Assembly (NCBI GenBank): GCA_015179125.1 | Contig: WHVA01000085.1 | Location: 1 to 64,000 of the forward strand | From: Gautieria morchelliformis | Taxonomy: Eukaryota; Basidiomycota; Agaricomycetes; Gomphales; Gomphaceae | Direction: 5' to 3' | Length of the DNA stretch: 64,000 nucleotides | In this document: positions 12,781-25,200 of the stretch, piece after piece | Layout: each line of letters begins with the position of its first letter | How positions within the stretch are numbered: position 1 is the stretch's first letter | Notes under the pieces: model-generated | Seen by the model: only the letters and a program-made list of their open reading frames with translations | Told to the model about the DNA's origin: nothing | The model's database searches: none | Made by a program: the position numbers and the translations under genes

Positions 12781-14283
12781 ATGCCGCGCCAGCTTGTGCC
12801 AGCTGGAGAGCCCCAGGTTCTACAGCAGCAGGACCAAGACGTCGAGGAGATGGAGGAAGAACCGGTGGAGCAAGAAGGTGAAGGATACGGTGAGTGAAGG
12901 TCACACATCCAACGCGTGTTGAGCGCGTGTACCTTTTATCGTTATCGTGTATTTGGGTTGCCTTGCTCCAAGCACATTTCTTTTCAAGTGGCCAGTCTAT
13001 GAATATGGACTGTAGCACACGTCGTTCGAAGCTGCAGCTTGTAACTCAATGGCGTGAGTCCGTAGCCCTGACCCCCTCTTCGCGTCCAGCATCCTCAACA
13101 CCCACATCGTCACTTACGTGGATCACGTGGTTTTGTTCTCTCCCGGGCCATGAGTACTTCTCTGAAGTCACCGAAGACTTTATTGAAGACGACTTCAACC
13201 TTACTGGCCTGAACAGTATGGTACCATTTTGGAAGGAAGCGATGGAGATGGTGTTGGACGTTGAGCCAGGTGCGTCGCACGTCTTGCGACTCACGTTAGC
13301 ACGATAGACTCATTGCATCATCGACCTGCGTTGTGCATAGAAGAAGATTCTCTGAAAATCCCGGACGTCTCTATCGTGGAGGCTTCCGCTGAATTGCTGT
13401 ATGGACTGGTGCACCAGCGTTATATTCTAACACGAGCAGGGCTGGCGGCGATGGTTCGTCTTGCTGAATAATATCTTGATCGACCGGTTAACGTGGTGCA
13501 GGTTGAGAAGTATGAAGCAGGTCAGTTGGGCACTTGTCCCAGGGTGTTCTGCGCTGGCACCTATGTTGTGCCGTGCGGACGATCGGATCTACCAGGCCTG
13601 GACACTGTCAAACTCTACTGCCCCAATTGCAACGACATCTATACGCCTCCGAGCAGCCGGTTTCAAGGGGTTGACGGTGTGTAAAATTTTACATGCTGAT
13701 TCGCGTTTTTATTCGACCATTCAGGTGCCTTCTTTGGAACAACATTCCCAAATCTATTTTTCCAAACTTATCGAGAGCTAGCGCCTGCACCTTACTATAA
13801 TGAAGCGAATGCACTGTGGTCGCCTGGTCGTTCACCGACCGACACGCCGTCGACGAACGCAGTTCAACATTCGTTCATCAACCCGAACCCATATGGCGGG
13901 CAAAAGCAACCAGCGGGGAATGTTTATACGCCTACTATTTATGGGTTCCAAGTTAGTGAACGAGCTCGGAACGGACCGCGTATGCGGTGGTTACGATTAC
14001 GCCCGCAAACGGCAGCCGAACTGGATGCCGTTGATTGGCGAGGCCGATGGATAGGAAGCGAGGAGGAATACGATGATGACGAAGATGTGGCCGAAGGCGC
14101 GCCCATGGAGGACTTTGATCCTGTAAGCTTCTAAAGAGCTGACTCAGCGGCAGGGTTTACCTTATCTTTCAGGACAACGGGCTTGATGATGATGACGAAG
14201 AGTCCGAGGGGAGGAGGAAGAAGATACCGCACTGGGGACGGAGAAGGCGTATGTGCCTGCAGGAGCGATTGTCAGAGGTATAG
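12781..14283 (+). CDS. CKB: Casein kinase II regulatory (beta) subunit
   Basis: Regulatory subunit that dimerises through a zinc finger and docks the CK2 catalytic subunits. Exon 1 (12781-12889) encodes an acidic leader starting MPRQLVPAGEPQ. A phase-1 intron to 13089 joins it to the conserved core SSLTWITWFCSLPGHEYF, followed by EVTEDFIEDDFNLTGL. The zinc finger is clear: CPRVFC and, after a spacer, LYCPNC (about 13540-13630), giving four cysteines. Next comes the conserved GAFFGTTFPNLFFQTY. The tail has a fungal insertion rich in Asn/Pro/Gly and ends in acidic runs (EEEYDDDEDVAEGAP, DDDDEESEG) before an Arg/Lys-rich stretch and stop at 14281-14283. The neighbouring frame stays open to 14498, so the last few dozen residues depend on splicing and are uncertain; the core is not. 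Confidence 0.92.
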
Positions 14284-14714
14284 GGCGAGGTTCACATTGT
14301 GCGGCACATGCTGACGGAGATCACATTGGTAGTCCGGTGAATACACCGCGGGCGTTGACGCCGATCCCTATTTCCACGCCGTTGCGTGTGCGGGGGAGCT
14401 CTAGCGAGCCGATGCTAGAGGACGACCACACCCGGGGGATCAGGGTGGAGACAGATGCAAGGATTCGCACTTGTCCCACTGCTCATGTGGCATATTGAGA
14501 CTGCCGCCAGAAATTGAGGTGGATGTTTTCTGGGTTCATTGCGTTTTTTGTACAGTGATTGTTTCTCTCCACTCTTTGGGTAGCCTTAGATGTCATTATT
14601 TGCTCTCTTGATAATATACCCCGCGAATAGCGCTCTACCGTATTACCTAAGCACCTGTGCAGTTGGTGGAACTCCGACTATACCAACCACTTCCTCAAAC
14701 TTTCAATCAGTGCG
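14284..14714. other. Intergenic region between CKB and eL36 genes
   Basis: This 431-bp gap holds the 3' region of the CK2-beta gene and the promoter of the ribosomal protein gene. A frame continuing from the CKB tail stays open to 14498 but shows no conservation that I recognise. Short CT-rich tracts precede the start at 14715. Confidence 0.4.
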
Positions 14715-15188
14715 ATGGTCAGATCGAGTGAGTATTTCCGAGATGAGGCTGGAGTTGCAACGCATGTTGATGCCGCCATGTAGATTTACGTGTGGGTCTC
14801 AACAAGGGACACCCGACGACGCCCATCGAAAGGGCCGTGAAGCCCAGCCACCGCAAAGGGCGCATTACCCCCAAGACATCGTTCACCCGGCAAGTGATTA
14901 GGGATGTCGCTGGATATGCGCCGTATGAGCGCCGAGTAATGGAGCTGCTGAGGAACAGCAAGGTGCGATGTGTTGTGTGATCCATTGCGCGCAGCCTGCC
15001 GACATATCTCTTACAGGATAAGAAGGCGAGGAAGTTGACGAAGAAGCGGGTATGCTGCTGCTGTATTCCCTCGTCTCATTTATTGTCGAACTGACCATGG
15101 TGTGCAGCTGGGTACACTTTTACGCGCCAAACGCAAGATTGACGAACTGGGAGCCGCTATCCAGGAGAGCAGGAGGGCGGGACATTAG
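14715..15188 (+). CDS. RPL36: 60S ribosomal protein eL36
   Basis: Small basic protein of the large ribosomal subunit. The first exon encodes only MVRS plus a split codon and is followed by an intron, a pattern common in fungal ribosomal protein genes. The second exon gives GLNKGHPTTPIERAVKPSHR and KGRITPKTSFTRQVIRDVAG, with the family hallmark APYERRVMELLRNSKDKKAR split by an intron near 14960-15016. The last exons encode KLTKKR and LGTLLRAKRKIDELGAAIQE, ending RRAGH at stop 15186-15188. Length (about 100 residues) and charge fit the family. Tiny first exon, near-complete conservation and position leave little doubt. Confidence 0.94.
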
Positions 15189-15437
15189 ATTGGGTGAAAG
15201 TGCACTTTTGGCATGGAAAGTGAACAAAAGAGTGGCACAAAAAATGCCCATTCAACCATGTATTCATGCTGAGCTATATTATGCACGTCGTATGTGTCAC
15301 CGACTTTGTGTCATCGACTTTGGGCCAAGCCGTTTGTCAGCCGTGATGACTGCCGGGTGACGCGTTATGATGTAAACGGCCTGAAACCAGCGGCGTCTGA
15401 ATCACTAATCTTACACTACCAAGTTTTCTTAAAAGCC

Positions 15438-16949
15438 ATGGCCTCCCGTGCGACCTCGATTCGGCCGCCCTATATAACCATCAGGTCGTCTCGAGCTCGT
15501 GCCCCTTCCTACCTTCCCCCACTTTCGTCCCCGGCGCTCTATCCTGCTGCCAACGTCACAGCCGCTGAGGACGACTCCGACGGTCCAGTCAATCGCAGTT
15601 TCTCTCCAGAGTCTGACTCCGAGTACACGGCCATGCCTCGCGCTGTCGTTGCATCGATAGTTTCTTTCTTTCACACAAAGTCCGATCGCCATAGTGTCTA
15701 CTCGTTGTCCTCGGCGATCTCCAGTGTGGACTCGTTGTCGCTCCCGCTGCCTGCTTCTCCAAAGCAGGGCACTTTCGGCGCGGACGTGTGGCAGGAGGAT
15801 GGGCATTTCCGCACAGGTGGTCGTCCCACAGCACGCGAGACACGTCCGTGGTGGTCTGGTGGCGTGTCGGTGCGTGGGTCGTACGTTTGGTGTGGTCTCG
15901 TGCTCACTTTTCCACAGACATTCGCGCCCATTCTGATGATGCTGGTGCTCTTTCCCCTGTCTGCAATGCTTGTTCTTGCAGCCCTTTTCACCCTCCCCAT
16001 CACTGCCTCCCTACCACGCACATTGTCTGAGCTTTCCCAGTTGGGCCATGAATTACAGGCCTATTCCGAAAGCGGATTCCGGCCAAAGGCCCATGTATTG
16101 GGCGTCTTATCCCTTACCGCCCTTTGGAAGCATGCGTGGTCTGTCCCTGGCAGCGTCTTACTGGTCAGTGGACTGGACAAATACTCGCGCATCGTTGACA
16201 AACCCATCCAATTATAGAACGTGTTGTCCGGTGTTCTTATGTCACCAGTGGCTGGAACAGTGCTGATGACTCTTCTTACCGCCCTTGGTTCTGTCCTGTC
16301 GACCCTTTTGGCAACTCCCTTGGCGCCTATCATTTCCCAGTTCTTGCCGAAAGCATTGACGCTCACACGCAATGCGTTAGAGGGAGGCGACATATATACG
16401 GTTTCTTCCAGGGACAAATCACCGGGCTGGGTGCGCCTGTCTGTGTTGCGACTCATTGGCATCGTGCCGTGGTCCGGTATTAACATTGCCTGTGGCGTCA
16501 CTGGTGTTTCCTTGTTCGATTGTTTCCTGGGGGCGTTCATAGGAACGCTTCCCTGGACCGCCGTAACCTGCCAGGTGGGTCTCATCCTTGTTGTGATTTG
16601 CCGGGCGTGTCTGACGTGTCAAATGTAGATCGGTGATATTATGCAGACTGTAGTATCATCGACGTCCTCGGCCGATCCGGAGACACTTGCGTCGTTGTTA
16701 CATTCTCCCAACGTCGTCTTAAAACTTGCCGCTCTCACGTTTGTCTCTCTGGTCCCTATTCTCGCACGGGATAGGCTGAAGAACTTAATCACACGTGCAC
16801 CAGAGCACGAGGCAGAGAGCAAGGTTGCAATGGTGAAGGATGCCAAGAGCAAGCGGTGGTGGTATAAGCAATGGCGAGCACGGAAGGAGGGCGTTGAAGT
16901 GGTGGAGATGGATGTAAAGGGCGAGAAGCCTTCGGATACGTCGACATGA
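15438..16949 (+). CDS. TVP38: TVP38/VTT-domain (SNARE-associated Golgi) membrane protein
   Basis: Golgi membrane protein of the DedA/VTT superfamily, whose members are linked to lipid scrambling and vesicle traffic. The start at 15438 gives MASRATSIRPPY and an N-terminal cytoplasmic region of about 150 residues rich in Ser/Pro. Two strongly hydrophobic segments follow (APILMMLVLFPLSAMLVLAA, VLSGVLMSPVAGTVLMTLLT). Then comes the VTT core: LRLIGIVPWSGINIACGVTG followed by FLGAFIGTLPWTAVTCQIGD, which contains the family's re-entrant-loop glycines and prolines. A last transmembrane segment precedes a charged tail ending EKPSDTST (stop 16947-16949). Two short introns (about 16163-16217 and 16575-16628) interrupt the core. 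Length (about 450 residues) is typical for basidiomycete members, which have longer N-termini than yeast Tvp38. Confidence 0.88.
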
Positions 16950-17571
16950 TGAACATCTCATCCGGTGTCGCCGAAGAGGCTGACGCGCCCTCCATTACAT
17001 GATTTGCAGCACTGACCGCCTATGCGCCATATACCCCACTGCATATCCCACCACTCACGCGCACTACGTTACATTGCATGAAGTACTCTACGACACTGCA
17101 CAGTTGACGCACGCTAGTATGACCACACCTCCCGGGGGCGTATATCTTAATGTCTCTACTTATTCTCTTTCGATGGTGGTCTTTGGCCTCACTGTAGGAT
17201 TTGTTCCGTCTATTTGGTTTGGGTGCTTCGTTACGCCGCATAGCGGGCAAGCGGGGGACAGGGGACGAGGGTCGCGTCGGTGGGAGGGCAGATCGCATAA
17301 TAAAAGGAAATTGTCATCTTAATTGGTCATGCGTCATGCCGGAGAACGCGCCGGCCGGGCACGCTTAGCATTAGCGCCGGAGGCCGAAGCTTACTGTCAT
17401 TAGATATTGATCATACCTATCGGGTTGGTCTATTCCTGGAGTTGCAGATTTAACTCGCTTCCGTGCAGGCAAGTCCGAAGTCTTCCGGGTGATTTGATCC
17501 AGTGGCACCAGGGCCATCACCATATATAGCGCCGGGGTGTTAATAGCACCGGTAATAATAGAGCATGCAGA

Positions 17572-17736
17572 CTATGAGTGGGACTGTATTCTAGGACTAT
17601 AACATGGGTTCTGCGCGCTATAGGCAATGCGTAGGCACAGAAATCAGCTCACGTTAGGCTACCGGACATCCCCTTCTGCCATGCAGCATGGAACTCCAAC
17701 ATAATGCACATCTCGAGGTCTGCTCTCTCCTCGATA
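17572..17736 (-). pseudogene. Inverted partial copy of STT4 (exon-intron-exon fragment)
   Basis: Read on the minus strand, this segment matches 23529-23735 of the STT4 gene on the opposite strand. The shared peptide is EERADLEMCIMLEFHAAW, then SGSL at an exon end, the start of the following intron (gtgagctgatttctgt), and the next exon beginning CGCGCAGAACCCA. Because the intron is kept, the copy arose from DNA, not from spliced mRNA. Compared with STT4 it lacks about 20 nt inside the exon and part of the intron, and it carries scattered substitutions. It therefore cannot encode more than a fragment. Homology stops sharply at both ends, and it lies about 5.8 kb from its source in inverted orientation. 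Confidence 0.85.
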
Positions 17737-18220
17737 TCCGATTTAGGCGACTTCGCGGGCCTTATTGATGCGGTGCAGAGCTCGCAGCTGTGTTGAGACT
17801 TGTCGTGGGATGCTACGGAAGCTACGTTCTTTGTCTCACCATGTGGACAGGGATGGCCGATACTTCGATACGCCAAAATGTGTACGCGAAGGCGAAGCTT
17901 ACGGGTACGGATATAATTAGATTGTGGACGCGGTCAGGGATGGCCGCAGAGCGATGCTCACGATCGAAAGTAACGCCACAAAGCATCCGCTTATAAGCGT
18001 GACAAAGCGTTCGCCTTACGCATATTTTATTTTTCTACAAGGCATTACATCATGCGGTGCCCGACTTTTCTGACCATGTCAAACATCCGGGTAGCTGTGG
18101 ACCACAGTGGACGCGTAACGCGTTGTGGACATTGTCTCGGAGTTTGAACTAATCATCAATATGAGAGTAAGACATTCGAGCTGACGCGGTGTCTGTTGCC
18201 GATGCTGACGTAGCTGGTCC

Positions 18221-18295
18221 ATTGTCTCGAGTGGACTGTGTCTATGCATGCCGACGCATTGTCTCGAGTGGACCTGTGTCTATGCATGCCGACGC
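18221..18295. repeat. Tandem duplication of a 37-38-bp motif
   Basis: Two adjacent units (18221-18257 and 18258-18295) both begin attgtctcgagtggac and end tatgcatgccgacgc. They differ by one inserted base. A related fragment (ggacattgtctcggag) lies just upstream at about 18126. No coding role is apparent. Confidence 0.8.
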
Positions 18296-18537
18296 TGGCG
18301 TAGCCTCTACATTTTCAGAGCAGTTGGTGCCACTATGATTGGGTCCAATTTTCGAGGAAACACATTGCTGTACGTGACTCCTCCCTCTAAATGCGGGTTT
18401 CCTCATTAAGGACTAATCCATTGCCTTCACCTCTGCACCGTGGTGGGCATGTCTCAGGCGAACTACGCCAACCCTTGTTGGGCACATTTGTCTGCCACCT
18501 TTGGTGCAATCAGTGGTGTCCACACCGTTAGTTAATG

Positions 18538-18800
18538 TCTGCTACTTATGTGTCTCTGCACCTTATTTGGCAGCTCCCAAAATCCCAGATCATCCTCTGT
18601 CACCGAGGCTTATACTGGCCTGACGTAAGTTGTCCCGCAGCTTGGCTGACGACCACATATCTGTTACTTATGTGTCTCTGTAGCTTATTTGGCAGCTTCC
18701 AAAATCCCAGATCATCCTCTGTCACCGGCGCTCATACTGGCCCGACGTGGCTCATGTAAGTTGTCCCGTCACAAATTCAACTTAGCTGACGACCACATAT
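18538..18800. repeat. Tandem duplication of a 122-140-bp block
   Basis: Unit 1 (18538-18660) and unit 2 (18661-18800) share tacttatgtgtctctg, then cttatttggcagct, aatcccagatcatcctctgt, actggcc and the end gctgacgaccacatat. Unit 2 carries about 18 extra bases near its right end (around ggctcatgtaag and acaaattcaa). The two copies differ at scattered sites, so the event is not very recent. The block lies about 430 bp upstream of the STT4 start. Confidence 0.85.
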
Positions 18801-19232
18801 TTGCCAACTCCATAGGGCCATTATCCACTCGAGCGTATCAACGCTGGTGATTTAATTCCATGGGAAAACCACTTCCGCATTTTGGTGAGTTCGTATACTT
18901 ATCAGTCCTCCTGGGACTCGAAGCTGATGAATTGCCTTGTAGGACGTCTTGGAGACCTTCCACTGCAGATGTGCTAAGATGGCCTCGTTATTCCATCACG
19001 CTATGGCTCGTATCCTAGAGGTGTCGAGAAGGGATCACGGAGCTGAAAAGCCACCCACTGACACGGTCAAGCATCGTTTACCTGAGATTGAGGGCCGGAT
19101 CGAGGACGTGGCTGGCTTAGCCAGGACCTCTAGATTCATATTTTATTATGTAATATATGATAAATAGCCACAAGTTTTTTCCTTTTTGGGCTCCAATAAA
19201 CGGCTACTGCAAATTATTCGTTACTTGCTCGC

Positions 19233-22200
19233 ATGGATTGGTATGCCTCATTCGCAACAAGTGATATATGTACTGACGACTATGTTGGGTTGAAGCCTCG
19301 AGTTAAATCTGCACCAGCTTATTTTGAGCGACCTTGCGCGAAATGTCGGTCAATCCAAGTTTCCCGAAGACCTGCCCTCTGTAGAAGAGGCAGTTGAACT
19401 CGTATCTTCAAAGGTAGAGACGATGAACCTTCCAAGCCAGATGGAGGAGCCGCCTCGAGTGTTCATGGTCCGTAAGCATACATTTCGGGATAAGCGTGTA
19501 CTCAGTCGCATTTACAGTCGACATCGCGTGTGCATTGCAATATTGGATTCGGCGAGCTTGCCATCAACATGCCAGAGGCTCACATTAGCTCAGCCGTCTC
19601 TGGGTTAATCGACATCCTCCGTGACGTACCATTCATCGACTTCGACAAAAACCTCTCTTGGACAGGTAAGCGTGGCGCAGGCTACAAGATACAGGCTCTG
19701 ATCCCTTTTCAGATTGGGCATTGTCAGATCAATTGGTCTTTTCAACTGTTTCATCCCTTCTTCGTCTCGCAATGTCACATACGGAGCATCGCAGTGCAAT
19801 CATGGATTCCATATTTAAATTCGTATCTATCACAGTTTCGCAGCTCAAGACGTCCGACCGTATGTAACTTTACGTTCATTTTTTTTCCTTGCTCATGCCG
19901 TAACTCGTAGCAAACAATGTTATTACTCAATTCGCACCCTCGTTTCATGGCTTATATCGTGCCATTATATCCACTCCTTATCCATGGCTCTTGTCTGAAT
20001 GGCATCAAATGTCGCTCAGCATGAGCGCGCTATTTGCCTCAGCCGTCGTGGAACGTCTTAACAACCTTCTCATAGATTCCGTGAGACTCACTGAGAATGA
20101 CCGCCAAGAGGAGGCTTTTGTTCGAACACTCCTGTCCCGATACGTGGCCAACGGAAGGCCTTTGACGGGATACTTCGTAATTTGTTGTGTCATCGAAATC
20201 CAAGGAACAGCTCTGGCGCAGACCTTGTCCCGGGACGAAGCTTCTTGTACTGCCGCACGAGAAGAGGCTGCTGCGGCAAATGCAATTTGGACATCCCTCA
20301 TCAGCCGCCCCGCGCGTGTTCTTGACATCAAAGATGGAGCCGTTCAGACCACTCTGCAAGACACTATCATTTCGGCCTTGAGGTGTTATGCCGACCTTCT
20401 ACTCCAGATCGAGGAACTTGATGAAGATCCGTCCATTGATACATACGCTTGGGAGACCATGGCAGAGAGTCTGGCAAGTATTGTTTTTCGTTGCCGTGTG
20501 ACGCGAATGACATGTTTCCTTATGTATATTATTATGCTCAGAAACTCGCGTCTATATGCTCTGTTGCTCTTCAAGATCTTGACAAAACGTTGTTTGCGCG
20601 GTTGAAAGCTTTGCTTAGCGATGCGTCACCCGTTTCTGATGCGCTAGTCCAAGAGGCTGCGCTAGAAGCAACTACGGTATTGGTACATAAGTAAGCATTC
20701 AACAGGCTCTGGTTGTTCTCTTCACTTCCTAGATCTTCCCAGCTTCCCCTCTATTGCCTCTGATATGGCCCACCACTTGCGACGTTTTGTGACGTCCCCG
20801 CTTCCTATTTTTGAGACTGAATACGCCACTACTGTCGGTGGCCCTCCGCCCCTTGTAGCCGCTGCTAAATGCTTGGCACTTTGCATCAAGGTCAGTTATC
20901 TTGGCCGTCGTGTCCGGCTCATTTCTAACCACGATCCCAGTACGCTCCGGGCGATGACCTCGTCATGTCAAACATGTACTCTTTATTGAATTTCATCGCT
21001 GCAACCGGCCAAGACGTCATAGGGCGATCAGGATCTAAACCCACAGCAACTTCCTCCTATATCAACGCAGCCGAAAGTGCTACTATGTATTCAGTGGAGA
21101 CAGGCTTGCGTGGACGCACGGAGGAAGAAAAACGTCTTATCGGAATCAGTACAATATTAGTGGTGACTCGTTTAGCTCTAGAGTTTCAGGTGGAGGAGGT
21201 ATGATACTTCCATTCGTAGGTCGAGTTGAGATGACGGGCAGAGCAGGTTACCCGCTTAACCATATCGATGCTTCTCCAACGCATCAGGGCGGCGGAACCC
21301 ACCATAGAAGCCGCGATCGCTCATAACCTCGTAGATCTGGCACTGTCAGCCCCGGAAAATGCTTTCATGGACATTATTCGAACGTTTTCCGCTATCAGTC
21401 GTGCGGCCAATCCTGAGGACTCGAATTTCTCGAACAACGTGGTTAGTTTCGAGTTTCTAGGTAGTTCGTGACAAGGTTTGACATTTGCCTAGATATTGAC
21501 GGCCCAAACTCGGCTTGCCCGAGAAATGCGTCGACGATCAGACCTCCGAGATATTTATCTCCAAGAGCTTCTGGTGCTGTTTATTGATAAAGGGGTCGGG
21601 ATTCAAACAATTGCCACTTCTCATCAACATAGGAAGGTGCACCACAATCCAGCACACAGTCGATTCACTGATACATGTCTGTTCCTGGCAGACCGATGCG
21701 CTCATTGCACAACTTTTAACCCTGGTTTTGCCAATCGCGGCATTATTAGAGCACTCTGATTTTACCCCGGACACTGAAAAAGCGCCAGAGCTTGTTGGCC
21801 TTTTCCGCAATATGTGGTTCCTGTGTATCTTATTCCGTTTCACTACTCAAACCACCATGGGTTCTGGGGATTGCTCTCGTAGTGCTCAACAAGAGGCACT
21901 ATCACATATCTCCGCCAAGACCCCTCCACTGGTCCGAGAAGAAGAGCAAGACTATGTGACCAGCGCCCTGGAGTATAACTCCGTCATCCGTCACGACTAT
22001 GCACAGAACGTGCGTTGTTTATTCGACATATGTTAAATGCTGATCGCGTCCACGACAGGCCATCACCTACCACAGAGAGATTCTCACCAAACACATTCCT
22101 TTGAGAGCGGGCGAGATTCGTTATCTCCATCCGGGCCTGATTATATTCCTCTTGATTATGCACGACATGGAAACCATGCGCTCTGCTGCTGGATTATCCT

Positions 22201-25200
22201 CTTCCCTGGTCGCCTACTTCGTCAACAGCAGTCTTAACAAACACAGTGCTATGAGTGCCTGCATGGATTCAATCGCCGAAAAGGTGCGAATTTAAACAGA
22301 CGATCACAGTTCACAGTTCACGGAGAGCTTTCACAGGTCATGCGGGACTGTCAGATAGATCTGAGCAAGAAAATCATTGAACATAGCATCCCACGACAAG
22401 TCTCGACACAGCTGCGAGCTCTTCTTGTCTACAGCTGCCACCGCATCAATAAGGCTCGCGAAGTTGCCTCTCGCTACCTAAATCGGCTGATCACGTCGCT
22501 CCCTTCCCTGATGTGCGGAGACTGTCTGGTATTCGCCATACTCGAGGTCCTAACGATTTTGCAACGAGCCTGCGAAGGAGAATTCACGGATGAGGTGCAG
22601 TGGACAATCTTTGACAGAATTTCATTTTTAACCCACCTCCCTTCAGTTTAATCCTGTATACGAGTTTACATCCGAGCGAGTTGGTGTTACGATCCAGCTC
22701 ACCGATTCCTACTCTACGCGCAACGAAATACTTGCACAGCTGCACCGGAATGCTAATAACTGGTTCACGAATGCACTTACTCGCGCTCCCATTGAGTTTC
22801 AGGCCACGCTGCAGGTACGTAATAAATTGCTTTATCTACCGAGTCTGGTGTGATATTTCCGAGTCAGAAATACTTGACAAAGTACCAGTCTGTGACTTCC
22901 CGGGATGCAATCGAACTGGGGGCCTCAATGGCACTGCAGTTTGGTGTGTCCATAAGCCCAGGACAGAGAGGAACGGGTAATTCCAGTACATGTCTAGCTG
23001 ATACTCCCCGCGACTGATGCCATCATTTTTGTACAGCTCCAATTTCTGGAACACTTTCTTGGAAGCCGGATAGGTCCAAGGCACTTACCAGTCAAATCGC
23101 CAGCAAGGAACACTATGCTGGCGAACCAGACGGGTTTCGTTTACTTGCCGCGGGTATGTTACCCTCTTTATTCTACCTCAGACCTGGCTCAAGTGGCTGC
23201 TCAGCCTCCAACAATATCGAGAAAGTCCCACCAAATCCAATCCCTCCGGTCATTCGAGATGCTCTCAAGTCCAAGATGGCAGAATCCGTACGGGACATCC
23301 AAAATAAAACCAGTGGACTAACGGTACAGGATTTGAAGCGCTTGCTGTTTCGTTGTGCTACAACGCTCATCGCCACCCCTGAAGTGAGCGGTCGTGTCAT
23401 CGTCTTTAACAGCAATCTTAAGTTGTATTCAGCGTGATGATGACCTTCTGCACTACTTAGTCGTGCTTCCTTACGAAATTTTCACTCCGGCCGCTATTTC
23501 AGCAGGTATTGAGGCATGGACATGGCTCATCGAGGAGAGAGCAGACCTCGAGATGTGCATTATGTTGGAGTTCCATGCTGCATGGATGAGAGCAATGAAA
23601 CACCAGAAGGGGATGTTTTCTGGTAGCCTAAAGTGAGCTGATTTCTGTTCCTGAGAATCACAATGATAGAGACAAGTTGCGTTGCCTATAGCGCGCAGAA
23701 CCCATTTTATAATCCTATAGAATACAGTCCCACCCATAAAGCAGACATTGACAGGGCAGCTGCTTCTGCCCGTAGGATATTGACACCGCATGCCCTATTA
23801 CTACAGATGTTGTTGAGCCGGTTTCAAGCTATACGTTACAGTCAGCCGGCTCTGGTTCGTGTTATTTTGGGCCTAGTGCTACGTTCGGCTCGTGCCTATC
23901 CCTATCTCAGGTATGTGTCCTTCTGGATTATGCCTGTAAAGATAGAACTCAGGATCCGAATAGCACTCACCCACTTGCAAGAGAGAACCGCTTCTCGTTT
24001 TTAATATTTGGATTCGAGACTCTTAAGAGCACTCGGATGGATTCTGCCTGCGAACGCCATATGCGCGACGCTCTCTACTCTGTTGCTTTCTCTTGGTTCT
24101 CCACAGCCCCTCAGTATGTAGCGTGTGTTGTTAGTGTCCCCGTATTGATATCTTTCACAGATGGTCATTTGGCGCTGACCGCGTCCAGCTAGAACGCGAA
24201 ATCAAAGTTCTCAATGAATTTTTATTACTAGTGCAAGGGGACTCAGTGAAGAATCCCTATCTTATTTCGGCTCTTGATTCTTCCCGAAACGGAGCCAGTG
24301 AGTCTTCAAATTATGCACTTTCTTCCTCAGTCACCGACATTTGTCAGATGAAGGCACTAGCTTCAAAGACTTGAACCAGCTTCTTCGCCTTCTTGTCGAA
24401 AGCGAAATTTCTCGACTCTGTGTGTGGGGTAATCCAACCAATGAATCAAGACGAGGTGGTGATCATGCCACATTCATAGAAAGAGGTCTTACGGATGTAA
24501 ACACCAAAATTCGCTGCCTTTTCTGACACTTACTGACTACTTAAATTAGGCATCTCTCCGACACCTTATCTGTACAGCCTGGAAGGTAGAGCCGGCCATT
24601 GCGGTGCATTTGTTCGAGCGATTCAAGCTTCCTGTCGTTGAAAACGAAGTGGGCAAGTGGGTGAGATCAAACACTCGGAGTGTCTTGGGTGTTCCCGACG
24701 CCTTGAAATTCTTGCTTGGAGAACAATTGGAGTCCGATCGTCGCCGCGATCTCAAGGTAAGTTATTGCGTGTTTCTGATGAAAGTACTTCTCATCCTGGG
24801 TGTACAGCACCTGCTGGTATGGGCACCAGTCACCCCGATCACGGCAGTGACCTACTTCGAGCCGCGGTATCACAACGATCCGCTTATCCTTCAATATGCA
24901 CACCGTGTGCTAGAGCAACACCCCGTAGATCTGACATTCTTTTTCATCCCTCAAGTAGTACAAGCCCTGCGCAGTGACTCTTTAGGTATGACTCTGACAC
25001 CCTTTGATCTCCTCACTTATTTGGCTTTCGCAGGATACGTGGAGCGTTTTATTTTAGAGACAGCGCAAATATCGCAGTTATTCTGCCACCAAATCATCTG
25101 GAATATGAAAGCGAACTGCTACAAGGATGATGCAGCAGATTTGGTATACCAAAGCATTATCATGCGTTGATATAATATTCAAACACGTTCATGAATAGGA

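Larger units (their letters stand above)
16950..19232. other. Gene-poor stretch between TVP38 and STT4
   Basis: About 2.3 kb without a supported gene. It contains an inverted fragment of STT4 (17572-17736), a duplicated 37-38-bp motif (18221-18295) and a duplicated block of about 122-140 bp (18538-18800), listed separately. Open frames (17649-17876 minus, 18535-18759 plus, 18949-19167 plus) are explained by the STT4 fragment, by the repeats or by chance. The remainder (16950-17571, 17737-18220, 18801-19232) shows nothing I recognise apart from the STT4 promoter near its right end. Confidence 0.5.

Noticed and set aside
12894-13089. Possible N-terminal extension of CK2-beta or a separate small protein
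   Set aside because: A phase-1 GT-AG intron from 12890 to 13089 joins the acidic first exon directly to the conserved SSLTWITWFC core. Exon attempts inside this stretch meet stops.
17649-17876. Minus-strand open frame resembling a small protein
   Set aside because: Part of it is the inverted STT4 fragment, and the rest shows no conservation.
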